Origin: Gryganskiella cystojenkinii
Taxonomy: Eukaryota; Mortierellomycota; Mortierellomycetes; Mortierellales; Mortierellaceae
Assembly (NCBI GenBank): GCA_015852425.1
Contig: JAAAIG010000842.1
Span: 1 to 16,135, forward strand
Direction: 5' to 3'
Length of the DNA stretch: 16,135 nt
Part shown: positions 1 through 9,490 of the stretch, in pieces
Position numbering within the stretch: the stretch's first letter is position 1
How the letters are laid out: each line of letters begins with the position of its first letter
Position numbers and translations under genes: made by a program
The notes under the pieces: generated by a model
Seen by the model: the letters and a program-made list of their open reading frames with translations, nothing else
The model's database searches: none
What the model was told of the DNA's origin: nothing

Positions 1-3000
1 GTCGGCGAGGCCGTGGACGCCCGCTGAGAAGTGAACGCGCTGCCACTCATCATATCGTTCCCGCCCACGGCTCCTACCGATCCAACTGAGCCACCGCCTC
101 TGCCGAGAAGCTCGCCCCGAGTCACACTCTGTGCCAAGGGATGAGTATGCATGCGGTTACTCATCACAGCCTTATTTAGCGCAGCACTGCTATCCAGTGC
201 GTTCAATTCCGAGGTTGACTTGAACACACTTTGATTTTCGAGCTTGATGGCCGTGGTTGCAGAGTTTGTGGCGTTTGAAAGGCCGTTGCTGCTACTGTTG
301 TTGACAGATCCTGGGACACTGGTGTTGCCGCTGTTACTGTTGCTCCGAGAAAGGTTCCCGTTCGGAATCACACCGCCGCTAGTCGCGCCTGCGCCACTGG
401 CACCGGCACTGTTGGGACCCGACGTGACACCACTGGTGCCACCGTTTTGCATATATAACATCCACTCCTCATTATCCATCGATGTTGGCAAGTTCCATAG
501 AGTGGATGAGAACGGGTTTTGATATATAGCAAAGTTGGTGTCGACTTCACCAGTTGACTGAGGTTGTTGTTGCTGAGACTGTGGCTGGAGAGGACCACCC
601 ACGACGGTGGCAGATCCAGGGGCTGCAAAAGGATCAATCTGAGCCGATGTGAAATAGCTTGGATCGGAAGCGCCCACCAAGGTCAAGTCGGCCGTGGGTG
701 TGGTCGTAAAGATGGTAGAAGGATTTCCAGGTCCAATCAGTCCTGTACTACTGTTTCCCGAGGAAATCGATCCTGCCGGTGAGGGAGATGTGTTCTTGAC
801 TTGGCGAGGGCGACGAGGTAACGGTGCATGTCCCTGGCTCAGTCCAGGATGGGGTCGGATCTGGTTTGGAGCATGATGAGGCGAGAAGTACGGCGTCGGA
901 GAGAAATGACGCGAATTGCGGCCCAAAGACTCTGCGTGGTCGTTTCGGATTCCAGGCGCTTGATAGTAACCCATGATCTGATCGACATCAAAGGCAAAGT
1001 TTTGTTCCTTGGGTATCGCCATAGCATTCTGAGTCGAGAGGTCCATCTGACTGAGAATAACTCCCTTCATCGGCGAGGCAGGGTCAGCGCCATTCCGAAG
1101 GGTGTATTTAAAGCCTATATATGCAAACACGTAAAATCAGCAAAAAAGAACAAAAGCACCTATGACTTTTTCTCAACGAAACAAAGGTATAACAAGCTTA
1201 CCCTCAACAGAACAGGGAAGTTCGATATTGCGAGTCTTCACCAGCTGCTTGATATTATTACCGCACCACTTGCCGCTCATCCAAACATCTTCAATCACAG
1301 ACAGGCACCGGAGCGTCTCGACTGTTCGAAGCTTGGCAGAGGCCGCCAAAACAGGATCCATGCTCGTACAGTTTGTGATGTGAACGATACCGGCAGTGAA
1401 AAAAATAAAGACCGCGCTATGAAGCAGGCACTTTAGCCTAGGCACATCTCGGTTATCATCCGAAGCACGCATGAGATTACTCGCCATCTCGATCGTATTG
1501 TTGGCGGCCGAGGTACAGATCGACAGTGAAATCGAGGCATCTCCGGGCGAGTTTCGGGCTGATTGATGACTATAAGGTCGATGCAGGAGAATGAGCGTGG
1601 CATAGAAATGCATATGGAGAGTGCAGACGAATGTGCCAGGTTCTTGTTGGACCGAGCGGAATTGCAGGTGAGGTGGGAGTGTCAGTAGCCAATCCGTCAA
1701 CTCCTTATCCAGTTGTTCCAACGGCGCCGGATTTATCAACGACGATGAGGACTGCTGCATCGTAGCCCGCGACAGGGGACTGTACAGACTGACCATGACT
1801 CTGCCCATGATCCTCGTCAACGAGGCCAGATACACAAAGTTCATCTCTGATTGGGGCGAAGGTCCCGTCAGCATGGAGGTGGCGTTGTCCAGTCTATATT
1901 CCAACTGGATATTTTCTTCATCAATACCATCAGGGTATGTGGCGTCGACATCGTGCTCGTTGATGCCCTGAACAAAAAATAAAACAAAACACAAGACACA
2001 ATGAGACAAAGGTTAAAATTGGACCAAAAGGTACAGCGGTGTAACCCCAAAAATAGCTTCATGGTTCAAAAACAGCGACAAAAAAAAGCTGTTTTTACCT
2101 GTGGGCGCCCGAACGAGGCAGAAACAATTCGGTCGGCCACAAAACATGACCACCAGATGCGATTGCGCTCCTCCTTGTCGATTGCCGGCATATGTGGGTT
2201 GAGTTTGGCGCAGTCCCTGTTCAGACCCAAGTGCTGGGCCATCCTGATCGAGATGCCAATAAACATCCAGGCTCGGTAACCACCGCCAGTGCCCATTTGT
2301 TGGTACGAGAGTATAACCAAAGCTCCAACGCAGTACAGGTCCGGAGCGTCATATATGGTATCGAGAATAGCCTTCGCCTTGTCCACAAATGCCACGCCAA
2401 CAGTCTCTGGTTTTGTGGGGTCCGTCCGCAGTGAAATATCGTCTGAGAAACGTGACGCCAGAGCGAAAATACTGTTGAGCAAGAACAGGAACGAGGGCGA
2501 GTAATCCTGATTCTGTAGCCGCTTTAGAAACTTTGACCAGACAAAGACGGGTGCAAAAGGATGCACGTACGCAAAGTAGAGGTTTAAAAGTTTGGTCATG
2601 ACCTCTGGTGGCGGCAAATCGGGATTCTCGACAAACTTTCGAGCCTCGGGTTGCTCTCGTTCCCGGATCTGAAATCCTCCATAGTGGCGTCGGTTGTAGA
2701 ACATTGGAGAGGATCGACCCACGTACCGCTCGTGTCCCTTGTGGTCAAGAGTCAAATGACCCATGTCCTCCTCCAGATCATCGAGGTCTTGAAACGGCGG
2801 TGTATTCATACCCAGCTGAGGCAAATTGTCGTTACCAGGCGAAGAGATGTTGTAATCGCTGTGAGAATGCTCCGACCCGAGGATGGGCGACGGCGAGTTG
2901 AAGGCGTTCATTGTGCTCTCCCGAAGAATATCCTGATGAAGGGGTGTCATCAACTGTGGGTCTCCCGTGCGTTGGAGGTCGTCCGAGTGTGTTTGAGATA

Positions 3001-4600
3001 CCAAATCAGGGCTTTGACTGGAGTCCAGCTGCAAGTCAAGGCGGTTGGGATGCTGTTGAAGAAGTCCGAGTTGCTGTTGCATAAACGGAGATTGCGACTG
3101 GAAAGACAGGTCTGTCTGAAATTGCTGCTGATGTTGGTGTTGATGTTGTTGTTGTTGTTGATGTTGATGTTGCTGTTGCTGTTGTTGTTGATGTAGTTGC
3201 TGCTGATGGAGGAATTGTTGATGCTGCTGCTGTTGCTGGCTCAAATTATAGTCCTGGATTAGACCCGGGTGCGGTGGTTGCTGATACGGTTGCGCTTCTG
3301 GCGAAGGTCGCATCCCGCTGTCGTTCACGTTCATTTGCATAGCCTTGGCTCCCTTGGATGATTTCCGCCGCCTGGGTTTAGCGGGCATACTAGAAGACGC
3401 AGCCGGTTCGGTGGACATGGCCGCCGGATTGATCGTCCCCGACATATCGGTTGAAGAAGAAGAAGCTTCCCGCCCTGTCTCATCACCCGAGGCTGCTGAG
3501 TTTGGTTCATCCTCAACCAAACCTCCCACGATGGCTTCCATACGATGCAGGCGATCCTCAATGGCATTGATGTAACCTATTGGTCGTGAAAGGGAGAAAG
3601 AGTGATAAAGTAAACAATTTCGTGAGTTTGTGTACCTTCTTTTTTTTGGCCTGCAACAAAGCCTTCAAAGTGGTCGAACAAGAATAAATAAATGCCAATC
3701 ATATCAAGCAGTCATACGTCCTGCTCCCTTGGGAGGTCCTCGCTTCTTTGTGGGGTCCAAATATTGACCTATGTGTGGTTCACGGGAGAGGGAAAATGAA
3801 TAGTTCAGAGTTAGTCGTTCAGTTCATGTGTTCCACTATCAATATATATCTACGCAAGCCCAATCCGACCGTACGTACAGGGAATCTGGAGCAGCTCGCA
3901 ACTTGTGCAGACATCTTGTTTGGCGTCTATTTGAGGGAAATACCATTGATAAACGTTAGATCTAAGCGCTCAGAAACAGCTTGAATCAATCAGAGTTACT
4001 GGGAGCGTCTTTTGCAAAGCAATGTGTCGCTTGGCGAAGGTCCAGATTACTCCAGCTCTGGATACTATTGGCTTGTGTTGCTTGGAGTATGTGACATGCT
4101 AGTTGGCGTTCCATTCCATCGACAACAAAAAACACGAAACGACGATCGAGGAGGGGGCCGTTCAAGGAGGCGATTTCCCGATCTTTGCTCTGTTTGTTCT
4201 GATGGTTGTCCAGAGGGAGATCAACCGAAAATTGACGGAGAGAGACCGAAAGGAAGCTGGAGGATTGTCCGGAGAGGAGGCAGGCTCAAAAAAGAACCTG
4301 AACCTTTTTTTTAGGTGGTCCAAAGAAAATGTAAACAGTTGTGAAAAAAATGAGGACTTACCACACTTGATCTTTTTTCTACAAAAAGGGTTCCATCAAA
4401 GATGAGAAAGGGAAAGCAGGCAAATACAAGAACAAAGGGGGAGGGGATATTATTAGCGCATGGCCCATGCACCGTTTACAGTAGCTTGGGTTGTCATCAG
4501 AAATAAGAACGGAAGATTGTGTGTGTGAGGGAAAGAGAGATCTTCCCGAATTGCATCAAAACGGAGCTTACTTTCTGCAGTTGTCGCAAGCTAATCCCAT
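1..4600 (-). CDS. Zn2Cys6 fungal transcription factor (3' end outside window)
   Basis: Seven exons on the minus strand: 4600-4572, 4378-4362, 3926-3879, 3768-3718, 3576-2099, 1967-1202 and 1114 to beyond position 1, all with GT-AG introns and consistent phases (1167 residues visible). Joined, the N-terminus gives a complete zinc cluster, C5-x2-C8-x6-C15-x6-C22-x2-C25-x6-C32, beginning MGLACDNCRKKKIKCD. A linker with KKRGPPKG (39-46) and a short amphipathic stretch (50-70, AIEDRLHRME) follow. Then come a basic patch PRRRKSSKGAK (about 116-126), a Gln/His tract (162-201), and the fungal-TF middle homology domain (about 373-790) with LYFAYVHPFAPVF, GYRAWMFIGISIRMAQHLGL, RIWWSCFVADR and FYATLILLHRPY. 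The C-terminal part is Ser/Asn/Gly-rich with WNLPTSMDNEEWMLYM. It should be a nuclear sequence-specific DNA-binding regulator; its targets cannot be read from sequence. The start is uncertain: in-frame ATGs also lie at 4621 and 4642, and an upstream exon is possible. Confidence 0.88.
3119..3238 (-). repeat. Gln/His trinucleotide tract in the transcription factor
   Basis: Minus-strand CAA/CAG codons interrupted by CAT/CAC code for about 40 residues (162-201) that are almost all Gln and His. Mixed CAA and CAG codons make this a low-complexity coding repeat, not a pure microsatellite. Such tracts in fungal regulators often act as flexible activation or interaction regions. It lies between the basic patch and the middle homology domain. 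Confidence 0.9.
4362..4378 (-). other. 17-nt microexon carrying the third zinc-cluster cysteine
   Basis: Exon 1 ends at 4572 in AGA AA, followed by GTAAGC. A TTTTTTGTAG acceptor precedes 4378, and a GTAAGT donor follows 4362. The 17 bases supply A AAA AAG ATC AAG TGT G, which completes RKKKIKC and leaves one base. That base joins AC at 3926 to make the Asp of the CD(A/G) motif. Without this exon the cluster lacks its third Cys and the frame shifts. Its flanking introns are 193 bp and 435 bp. The assignment rests on phase, splice consensus and family spacing. Confidence 0.85.
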
Positions 4601-6377
4601 CGGGATTATCGGGACGTGCATAGGAATCGAAAGGGAGATCATTTGGTCAGTTCGGTCGTTTGGTTTGCAAAGAAAAGAGGCGATCAGTTATTCGTTCCCC
4701 AGGACTGATCGATCACCCTTGGTACTAGTGCTTTGATTCTTTTTTCCTCAGCTCTTTCTCTTTTCAACACTCGTCTCCAATGTTACCTTTAGTAACTCGC
4801 TGCCGTTCCTTATGATCGTCCTTGGACATGGCAAGCTATCTCTTTGATATCACCGTTTTTTGTCGTTCAAGCTTGGGAGCTATTATTTCATCCAAGAGTT
4901 CAGAAGGAGGTGGGCAAGGTTGATAACCACGGGGGTTCAGACAAAAAGACAAAAACGAGAGACAAGAGGGTCAGTTTTGTGTGTTGATGTTGTTTGTTAG
5001 AGCTGTTGGTTGGTTGCGAACGGGGTCTGGGGGGCGTTGATGATTAATACAAAACAAAATTGAGGTTGATCGAAAGTAGGTATAATAAGCATCGAACTCG
5101 CAAAGGGGTCCCAACATCTGGGAAGGGGTGAATGATATTAACAAGGGTTCTTCTGATCCAAAGGAAAAACGTACATCCTTTGGAGCACACGGACAGTAAA
5201 GAAAGAACGGAAATAGAAACGTCTTTTTCTTATTTTTTTCCCTGTCTTTTTACTGTTTGAAGAGTGGTTGCCCGTGTACCAAGGGCGTGAACAAGAGAGT
5301 GAGAGAGGCGCGGGAAAAGAAGTGAGGGATGGGAGAACAATGAACAGAACGAGGAGGAGATCCCTGAGAGTTCAATTCATTCCACAGAAACAGAAAGGGC
5401 ATAGAGTTAGGGTTATGGCGGAAGGAACTGAAAGGAAAAAAAAAGGAAAAAATTAAGAAGAGTACATGGTGCGTGATCTGAGCAAGAACTCGAAGAAAGA
5501 TTCCATGGAGGTACAAATAAAAAAAGAAAGGCGAGAGAGGAGGAGGGTCGCTGATGTCGTGCTTGAAGGACAGTGTCTGCCCATATGGACGCAATGACGA
5601 GTACTTTCTTTCTTTCTTTTTTTTTGTTTGGAAGCAGAGCTGAGAGCCACGAGGGAAGCAAACAAAGGGAAGGGCTGCAGGAGGTGAATTTCAATGTCTG
5701 TTCAAAGAGGGAAAATGGGGGTTGGATCCTGTTCATTACCCAAAGAGCACGATTGGCGAGAAGGTGAGTAACGTTGGGGTAGTGGTCGGTGGTCGGCAGT
5801 GGTGGTAGTCAGAGGCGGGCTGGATGGGAAATGAGGGAAGAGAGGATGAATGTGGTCAGACAAAGGAAGGAAGGAAGGCTCAATGAGCGACGAAAGAATG
5901 AGGCCGCCTTTTTGAAAAAGAAGCAAAAAAGAGAGACAATGAAATGAGAGAAGAGAAAGAAGAAAGAAGCAGACAGCCAGGCAGCAGAAACCACTGAACC
6001 CAGGTAACAGCTATCTTCAAACATTTTTCTTTCTTTGTTTGCTACTGTGCCGTCTTTTGAGTTGCTCCCTTCCTCAACTTGATGGGACATGGACCCACTG
6101 CGCTCTGAACCCCCATCCAAACTCTCTTCTCTCACCGCTCTCTCCACTCTGATACTTCAATTATCCCTTTTTTTCTTTTTTGTTTGTTATGAGAGAGATG
6201 GAATGTCTCGACAAAGGGTCAAAAAAAGGAAAGAAAATGAGCAGATGAGGATCTCGCCCAGTCCAAAGTTGCCAGGGTTGGGAAGCAAGGTCCTCGGCCC
6301 GCATTATTTTGCGACGAAACAAGAAAAAAAAGATCTTCACTCTTTCGTTCTGTCCACTGTGTGCTGACCGAACCCAA
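4601..6377 (-). promoter_or_regulatory. Upstream region and probable pyrimidine-rich leader of the transcription factor
   Basis: About 1.8 kb upstream of the zinc-cluster start with no recognisable protein gene. From about 5170 to 6240 the plus strand is strongly purine-rich (GAGAGAG, AAGAAAG and GGAAGGAAGG runs), so the strand transcribed into the regulator mRNA is pyrimidine-rich. That is common in fungal promoters and 5' leaders. Short reading frames here (for example minus 5250-5594, 5413-5736 and 5809-6147) translate to Phe/Ser/Leu-rich low complexity and match no family I know. In-frame ATGs at 4621 and 4642 could extend the regulator. The transcription start cannot be placed. Confidence 0.5.
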
Positions 6378-6417
6378 TTTTTTTTTTTTTTTTATTTTTA
6401 TTTTTATTTTTTTTTTT
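6378..6417. repeat. 40-bp interrupted poly(T) tract
   Basis: Read on the plus strand, this is T16-A-T5-A-T5-A-T11. Long poly(dA:dT) tracts are known to disfavour nucleosomes in fungi, so it may help to keep a promoter open. It lies where the plus strand changes from purine-rich (left) to T-rich (right). Confidence 0.85.
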
Positions 6418-7839
6418 GGGAAGGGAGCATTGCTCCTTTGCTGTTCTTTTCATCAAATCGAGAACGCAAAAAGTAGAAAGTAGCAGCAACGATCTGATCA
6501 TTGGAGCAATGGAACCCTTTGAGGTCGTTTAGGAAAAAATGGAGTAACATTCACTCGATGATGCCAAAGGGCGTTGCAAAAGTTGGTGCTGCGCAGAAAC
6601 GAAAAAAAAGTTTTTTTTTATGCTGTTACTGCATACTGTCGCCCAACCAGAGAGAGAAGAGACGCGCCTGGTCCTTGGTTGCACCAAGCTGTATCAATAA
6701 TAACTTTTTTTTTCCTTTAGTCCCCATTCAAAGCAGCTGGACCTTTTTTTCGTTTAATTCTCCACTTTCAATTTTTTATTATTTTTGCTGCAGTGGGTCA
6801 CTTGGACTTTGGGTGGCATGGACCAAAATCAACAGAGAGTTCTTGCCTTTTCCAGCGGAAAGAAGTGCCGCTTTTGGTTTTTGTTATCTTGATATTTCTT
6901 TTTTCTTTCGTTGAACGAATCCTTCTCGACATTCTATGCCTTTGGTGCTCTGTTTTTGTACTCCTCTTGCCTCTGTCAACCCGGAACCGGACCCAATTCG
7001 ACGCAATGCCCTTAATACCCTGAGCTGAACTAAACTTTACTTTTATTTCATCGGTTAACATCGTGTATCGGAGATCCCCTCCAAAACGGTTTGTCTGTTG
7101 AAGGAGACTGGCTCCCTGTAGGAGTGTGAGGTGAAACCCAAATAACAAGATAATCTATTTCGATGTTCTTCTTTGTCCGAAACTCTTTGTGGAGACCTGC
7201 GGTTTCGGTTTTTTTCTTCCTGTCCTGTCGCTCGGGATTTTACAGACCGTTGCGAGTCTGCTTCTCTTGTGTGTGTTTGTTTCTATGTTCCTTCCCTGTT
7301 TTCTTTGCCCAATCCTTGGAGAACAGAATTGTTGACGTTTCGTTATTTTTGTGTTTTTTTGGTGCGACTGCATATGGTACGCGGAACTGAGAAGGAGGGA
7401 AAGCGCCTGCGCCTCAAATTCGCTCACTTCTCCTATCTCTCTCGCGTCTGAAAATCTTTGTTCCTTTTTTTTTTCACCGAGGATTCGACGAACGAAATTG
7501 CGAGCACGAATGCGGACCCCTGTTTTCGATCATAATAGGCACTCCGCACAGGCACACATCCTTACCTCTCTGGTCGATTTTCCGTCGTCTCAAACCCAAG
7601 AATAAAACACTGCGTCAATTTTGAGCAATAAGGTTCGGGTTGTCTTTCGTTCAATAGAGATCGACGCATGTACAGGGACATGAAGTCCGCGTGGCCTTTT
7701 AGGTCCCTCTCCTCAGTGCTAGCAAGCAAGGAGAGGGAACAGAACGTATCTGGAACACAAAACCCAACGCTACTTCATCTTTTTTCATCTCTTTACGGCT
7801 TTTGGACCAAACAAAAAAAAAAAAAGACATGAGTCTAGA
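6418..7839. other. Intergenic T-rich region; no protein gene seen
   Basis: About 1.4 kb between the poly(T) tract and the stop codon of the Get5-like gene. The plus strand is T/C-rich with many T runs. The longest open frame (plus 6501-6914) gives a Phe/Ser/Leu-biased peptide without a recognisable motif. The right end must include the 3' UTR of the Get5-like gene, which is read leftward from 7840. An AATAAA on the plus strand at 7601-7606 could end a rightward non-coding transcript. No tRNA cloverleaf or rRNA similarity was noticed. Confidence 0.4.
7704..7738 (-). other. Perfect 10-bp inverted repeat (hairpin) downstream of the Get5-like gene
   Basis: TCCCTCTCCT (7704-7713) and AGGAGAGGGA (7729-7738) are exact reverse complements separated by 15 bases. 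The loop itself contains the palindrome TGCTAGCA (7717-7724). It starts about 100 bp beyond the Get5-like stop codon, so it probably lies in that mRNA's 3' UTR or just past its end. No function is known; an RNA stem or a protein-binding palindrome are both possible. Confidence 0.6.
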
Positions 7840-8862
7840 CTATTTCTTGATCGTACTCTCAATCTCCTTCGTGCCTGCGTTGCCAATTAAATCTCGGTAT
7901 TGACCCAAGAACCCCTTCATCATCGCTGACGCGTCCTCCTTGGATCCAAGACGTTCCTTAAGTTGATCGTTCAACCAGTACCAGAATTCGGCTTCCCTGA
8001 CAGATTCTGTACCGGTCTCAGAGAGTCCTCTGTAGGTCGACACGGTCAATTTCTTGGGCACAGCAGGTGTTGTTGAGGACAGAGTAGAGGGGCTAGTAGC
8101 CGGCTCTGCCACAGGGCCAGACGCCGAAACCAGAGGTGAAGTAGCAGCAGAAGATTCAGTCGAGGTCGTCGTAGATCCAGCATTACCGGTGGCTCCTCCC
8201 TTGGCGATCAAATGAACTATTGATCCCGAAGTCAATCCGTATTCGTCCAAAGTCTTGCTGTCGACTAGGGCCTTGCCCTTGAGGACCAATCTCTGGGCTG
8301 CGACCTCGATACCGGCCTCGGCCGCGACAGCCTCCTTGAGTTCTGCGATCGTTCCCTGAGCCGAGACCTTGACGTTCCACTTGCCAGATTTGAGTCCCTT
8401 GACGATCAACTCGATGTCTGTAATAAGAATATAAAGATATAAAGAAAGTGAGTAATCACACCGCAAAACAGGATATCTGCTTGATGCATCTCACCCTATG
8501 GTATAATATCATTACCTCCATGAGGAACCCCTTCCTTCACGGGCTTGGGTGGTCTTTCGAAGGTAGCCCTCTACATATATTATAAAAATAAAGACAAAAG
8601 TTGCCAAGAAAAACGTCAGATATGTACAATTCATAACTGTTCATAATGCATACAGACAGCAATCTTCATCTCTAAGCTCCCTCGGTTCCCCGTGTTACTC
8701 TCCCTTTTGACGTCAATTCCGTGCAAGCATGTCATTTCGTACCTTGGAGGTCCAGTTAGGAGCCAAGCCAGAGGCGACAAAGTCAGCAGCAAACTTTGTG
8801 GGCTGGATCTCGAATGCAGCCAAGAACTGGGTGATGAAATGGGATTCTTCAGGAGACGCCAT
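7840..8862 (-). CDS. Get5/Mdy2-like ubiquitin-like protein
   Basis: Three exons on the minus strand: 8862-8743, 8570-8516 and 8417-7840, joined in frame (phases 0 and 1) to a 250-residue protein. Residues 1-40 (ESHFITQFLAAFEIQPTKFAADF) resemble the N-terminal segment by which fungal Get5 binds Get4. A short Pro-rich linker ends at about 58. Residues 59-133 are a ubiquitin-like fold (IELIVKGLKSGKWNVKV, AELKEAV, QRLVLKGKALVDSKTLDEYGL, IVHLI) without a C-terminal Gly-Gly for conjugation. A Ser/Thr/Pro/Ala linker (135-180) leads to a C-terminal helical region (about 195-250, AEFWYWLNDQLKER). Get5 joins Get4 and Sgt2 to hand tail-anchored proteins to Get3 in the cytosol. Yeast Get5 is about 212 residues, so the size fits. 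The ubiquitin-like domain is certain; the Get5 assignment is likely, resting on N-terminal resemblance and domain order. Confidence 0.78.
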
Positions 8863-9045
8863 TTTGTTTTTGAATTATTGCTTGAAAACTGGGGGAGCGA
8901 TTTTGGTTTCTTGAGTCGGCTTTTACGAAATACGTCCTTTTGATGTCCACAGACGCTTGGTGGCAGCTGATGATTGATTGATGTGAAAGAGATGATGATT
9001 GAGAACATGCCATGCAGGCTTTCGAGTCTCGATCCGAGTGCCGTG

Positions 9046-9057
9046 TCACGTCACGTG
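9046..9057. promoter_or_regulatory. Overlapping TCACGTCACGTG element (E-box CACGTG plus CRE-like TGACGTG)
   Basis: The bases TCACGTCACGTG repeat TCACG twice and end in the palindrome CACGTG at 9052-9057. CACGTG is the core site of fungal bHLH factors (Cbf1/Pho4 type), and TGACGTG on the other strand resembles ATF/CREB-type bZIP sites. It sits about 190 bp from the Get5-like start and about 435 bp from the hydrolase start. Binding is an inference from motif only. Confidence 0.45.
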
Positions 9058-9091
9058 CATTGTGACTTGCTCTTTTTTGCCACCTCAAATT

Positions 9092-9105
9092 TCGCGCGCG
9101 CGCGA
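9092..9105. repeat. (CG)6 alternating palindrome
   Basis: The 14-bp palindrome TCGCGCGCGCGCGA contains six uninterrupted CG steps. Alternating CG of this kind is prone to Z-DNA and is a dense target for cytosine methylation where that exists. It stands out in an otherwise AT-leaning promoter, 35 bp from the CACGTG element. Confidence 0.8.
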
Positions 9106-9490
9106 GAGTAGTTTTTGGTTTGTTTGTTCTCCTCCTCAAAAGCTCAAGTGAACGGCCAGCCGAGATAGGATCCAACAAAAAAAGAAGACGAGAATAAAAG
9201 AGTATTTACGCAATACACTCCACGCCGGCTGCTATGTCGAGGATCCAGTTTTTGCTACATTTAAAGAGTCCTTTTTAAGATAGGACGATGTGGAGAAATC
9301 AGTTAAGCAGGCAATTAAATCGTTGCGACCCCACCACTAGTTTGTTACTCTATCAAAGAAAAGAGGGTGGAGGAGGAGAAATACATAAAGTGTCACTTTC
9401 TATGTCATCTTTCTCTCTTTCCTTTATCCTCTACTCATCCCCTCCCCTATTTCCACAAAGGGACGCATCTCTCATTACCACTCGCCATCC

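Larger units (their letters stand above)
8863..9490. promoter_or_regulatory. Divergent promoter region between the Get5-like and hydrolase genes
   Basis: These 628 bases separate two start codons facing away from each other (8862 minus, 9491 plus), so both promoters must lie here unless leaders extend further. It contains a CACGTG element, a (CG)6 palindrome and, just before the hydrolase start, a pyrimidine-rich stretch (about 9405-9455) like those before many fungal genes. No clear TATA box was seen for either gene. An ATG at 9288 opens a 73-codon frame that ends at 9509, overlapping the hydrolase start. Confidence 0.6.

Noticed and set aside
244..1436. Plus-strand open frames opposite the last exon of the transcription factor
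   Set aside because: They are antisense to a continuous coding exon and give Leu/Pro-rich or basic peptides without family motifs; codon structure fits the minus strand.
5760..5772. Good plus-strand splice donor (AAG-GTGAGT)
   Set aside because: No credible coding exon precedes it and no partner acceptor with a meaningful continuation was found; probably chance in purine-rich DNA.
5250..6147. Several overlapping minus-strand open frames of 100-115 codons
   Set aside because: They arise because pyrimidine-rich DNA rarely contains stops; peptides are Phe/Ser/Leu/Pro low complexity, overlap each other and have no recognisable domain.
6501..6914. 137-codon plus-strand open frame in the T-rich intergenic region
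   Set aside because: Strong Phe/Ser/Lys bias, homopolymer-driven, no known motif and no splice structure joining it to other coding segments.
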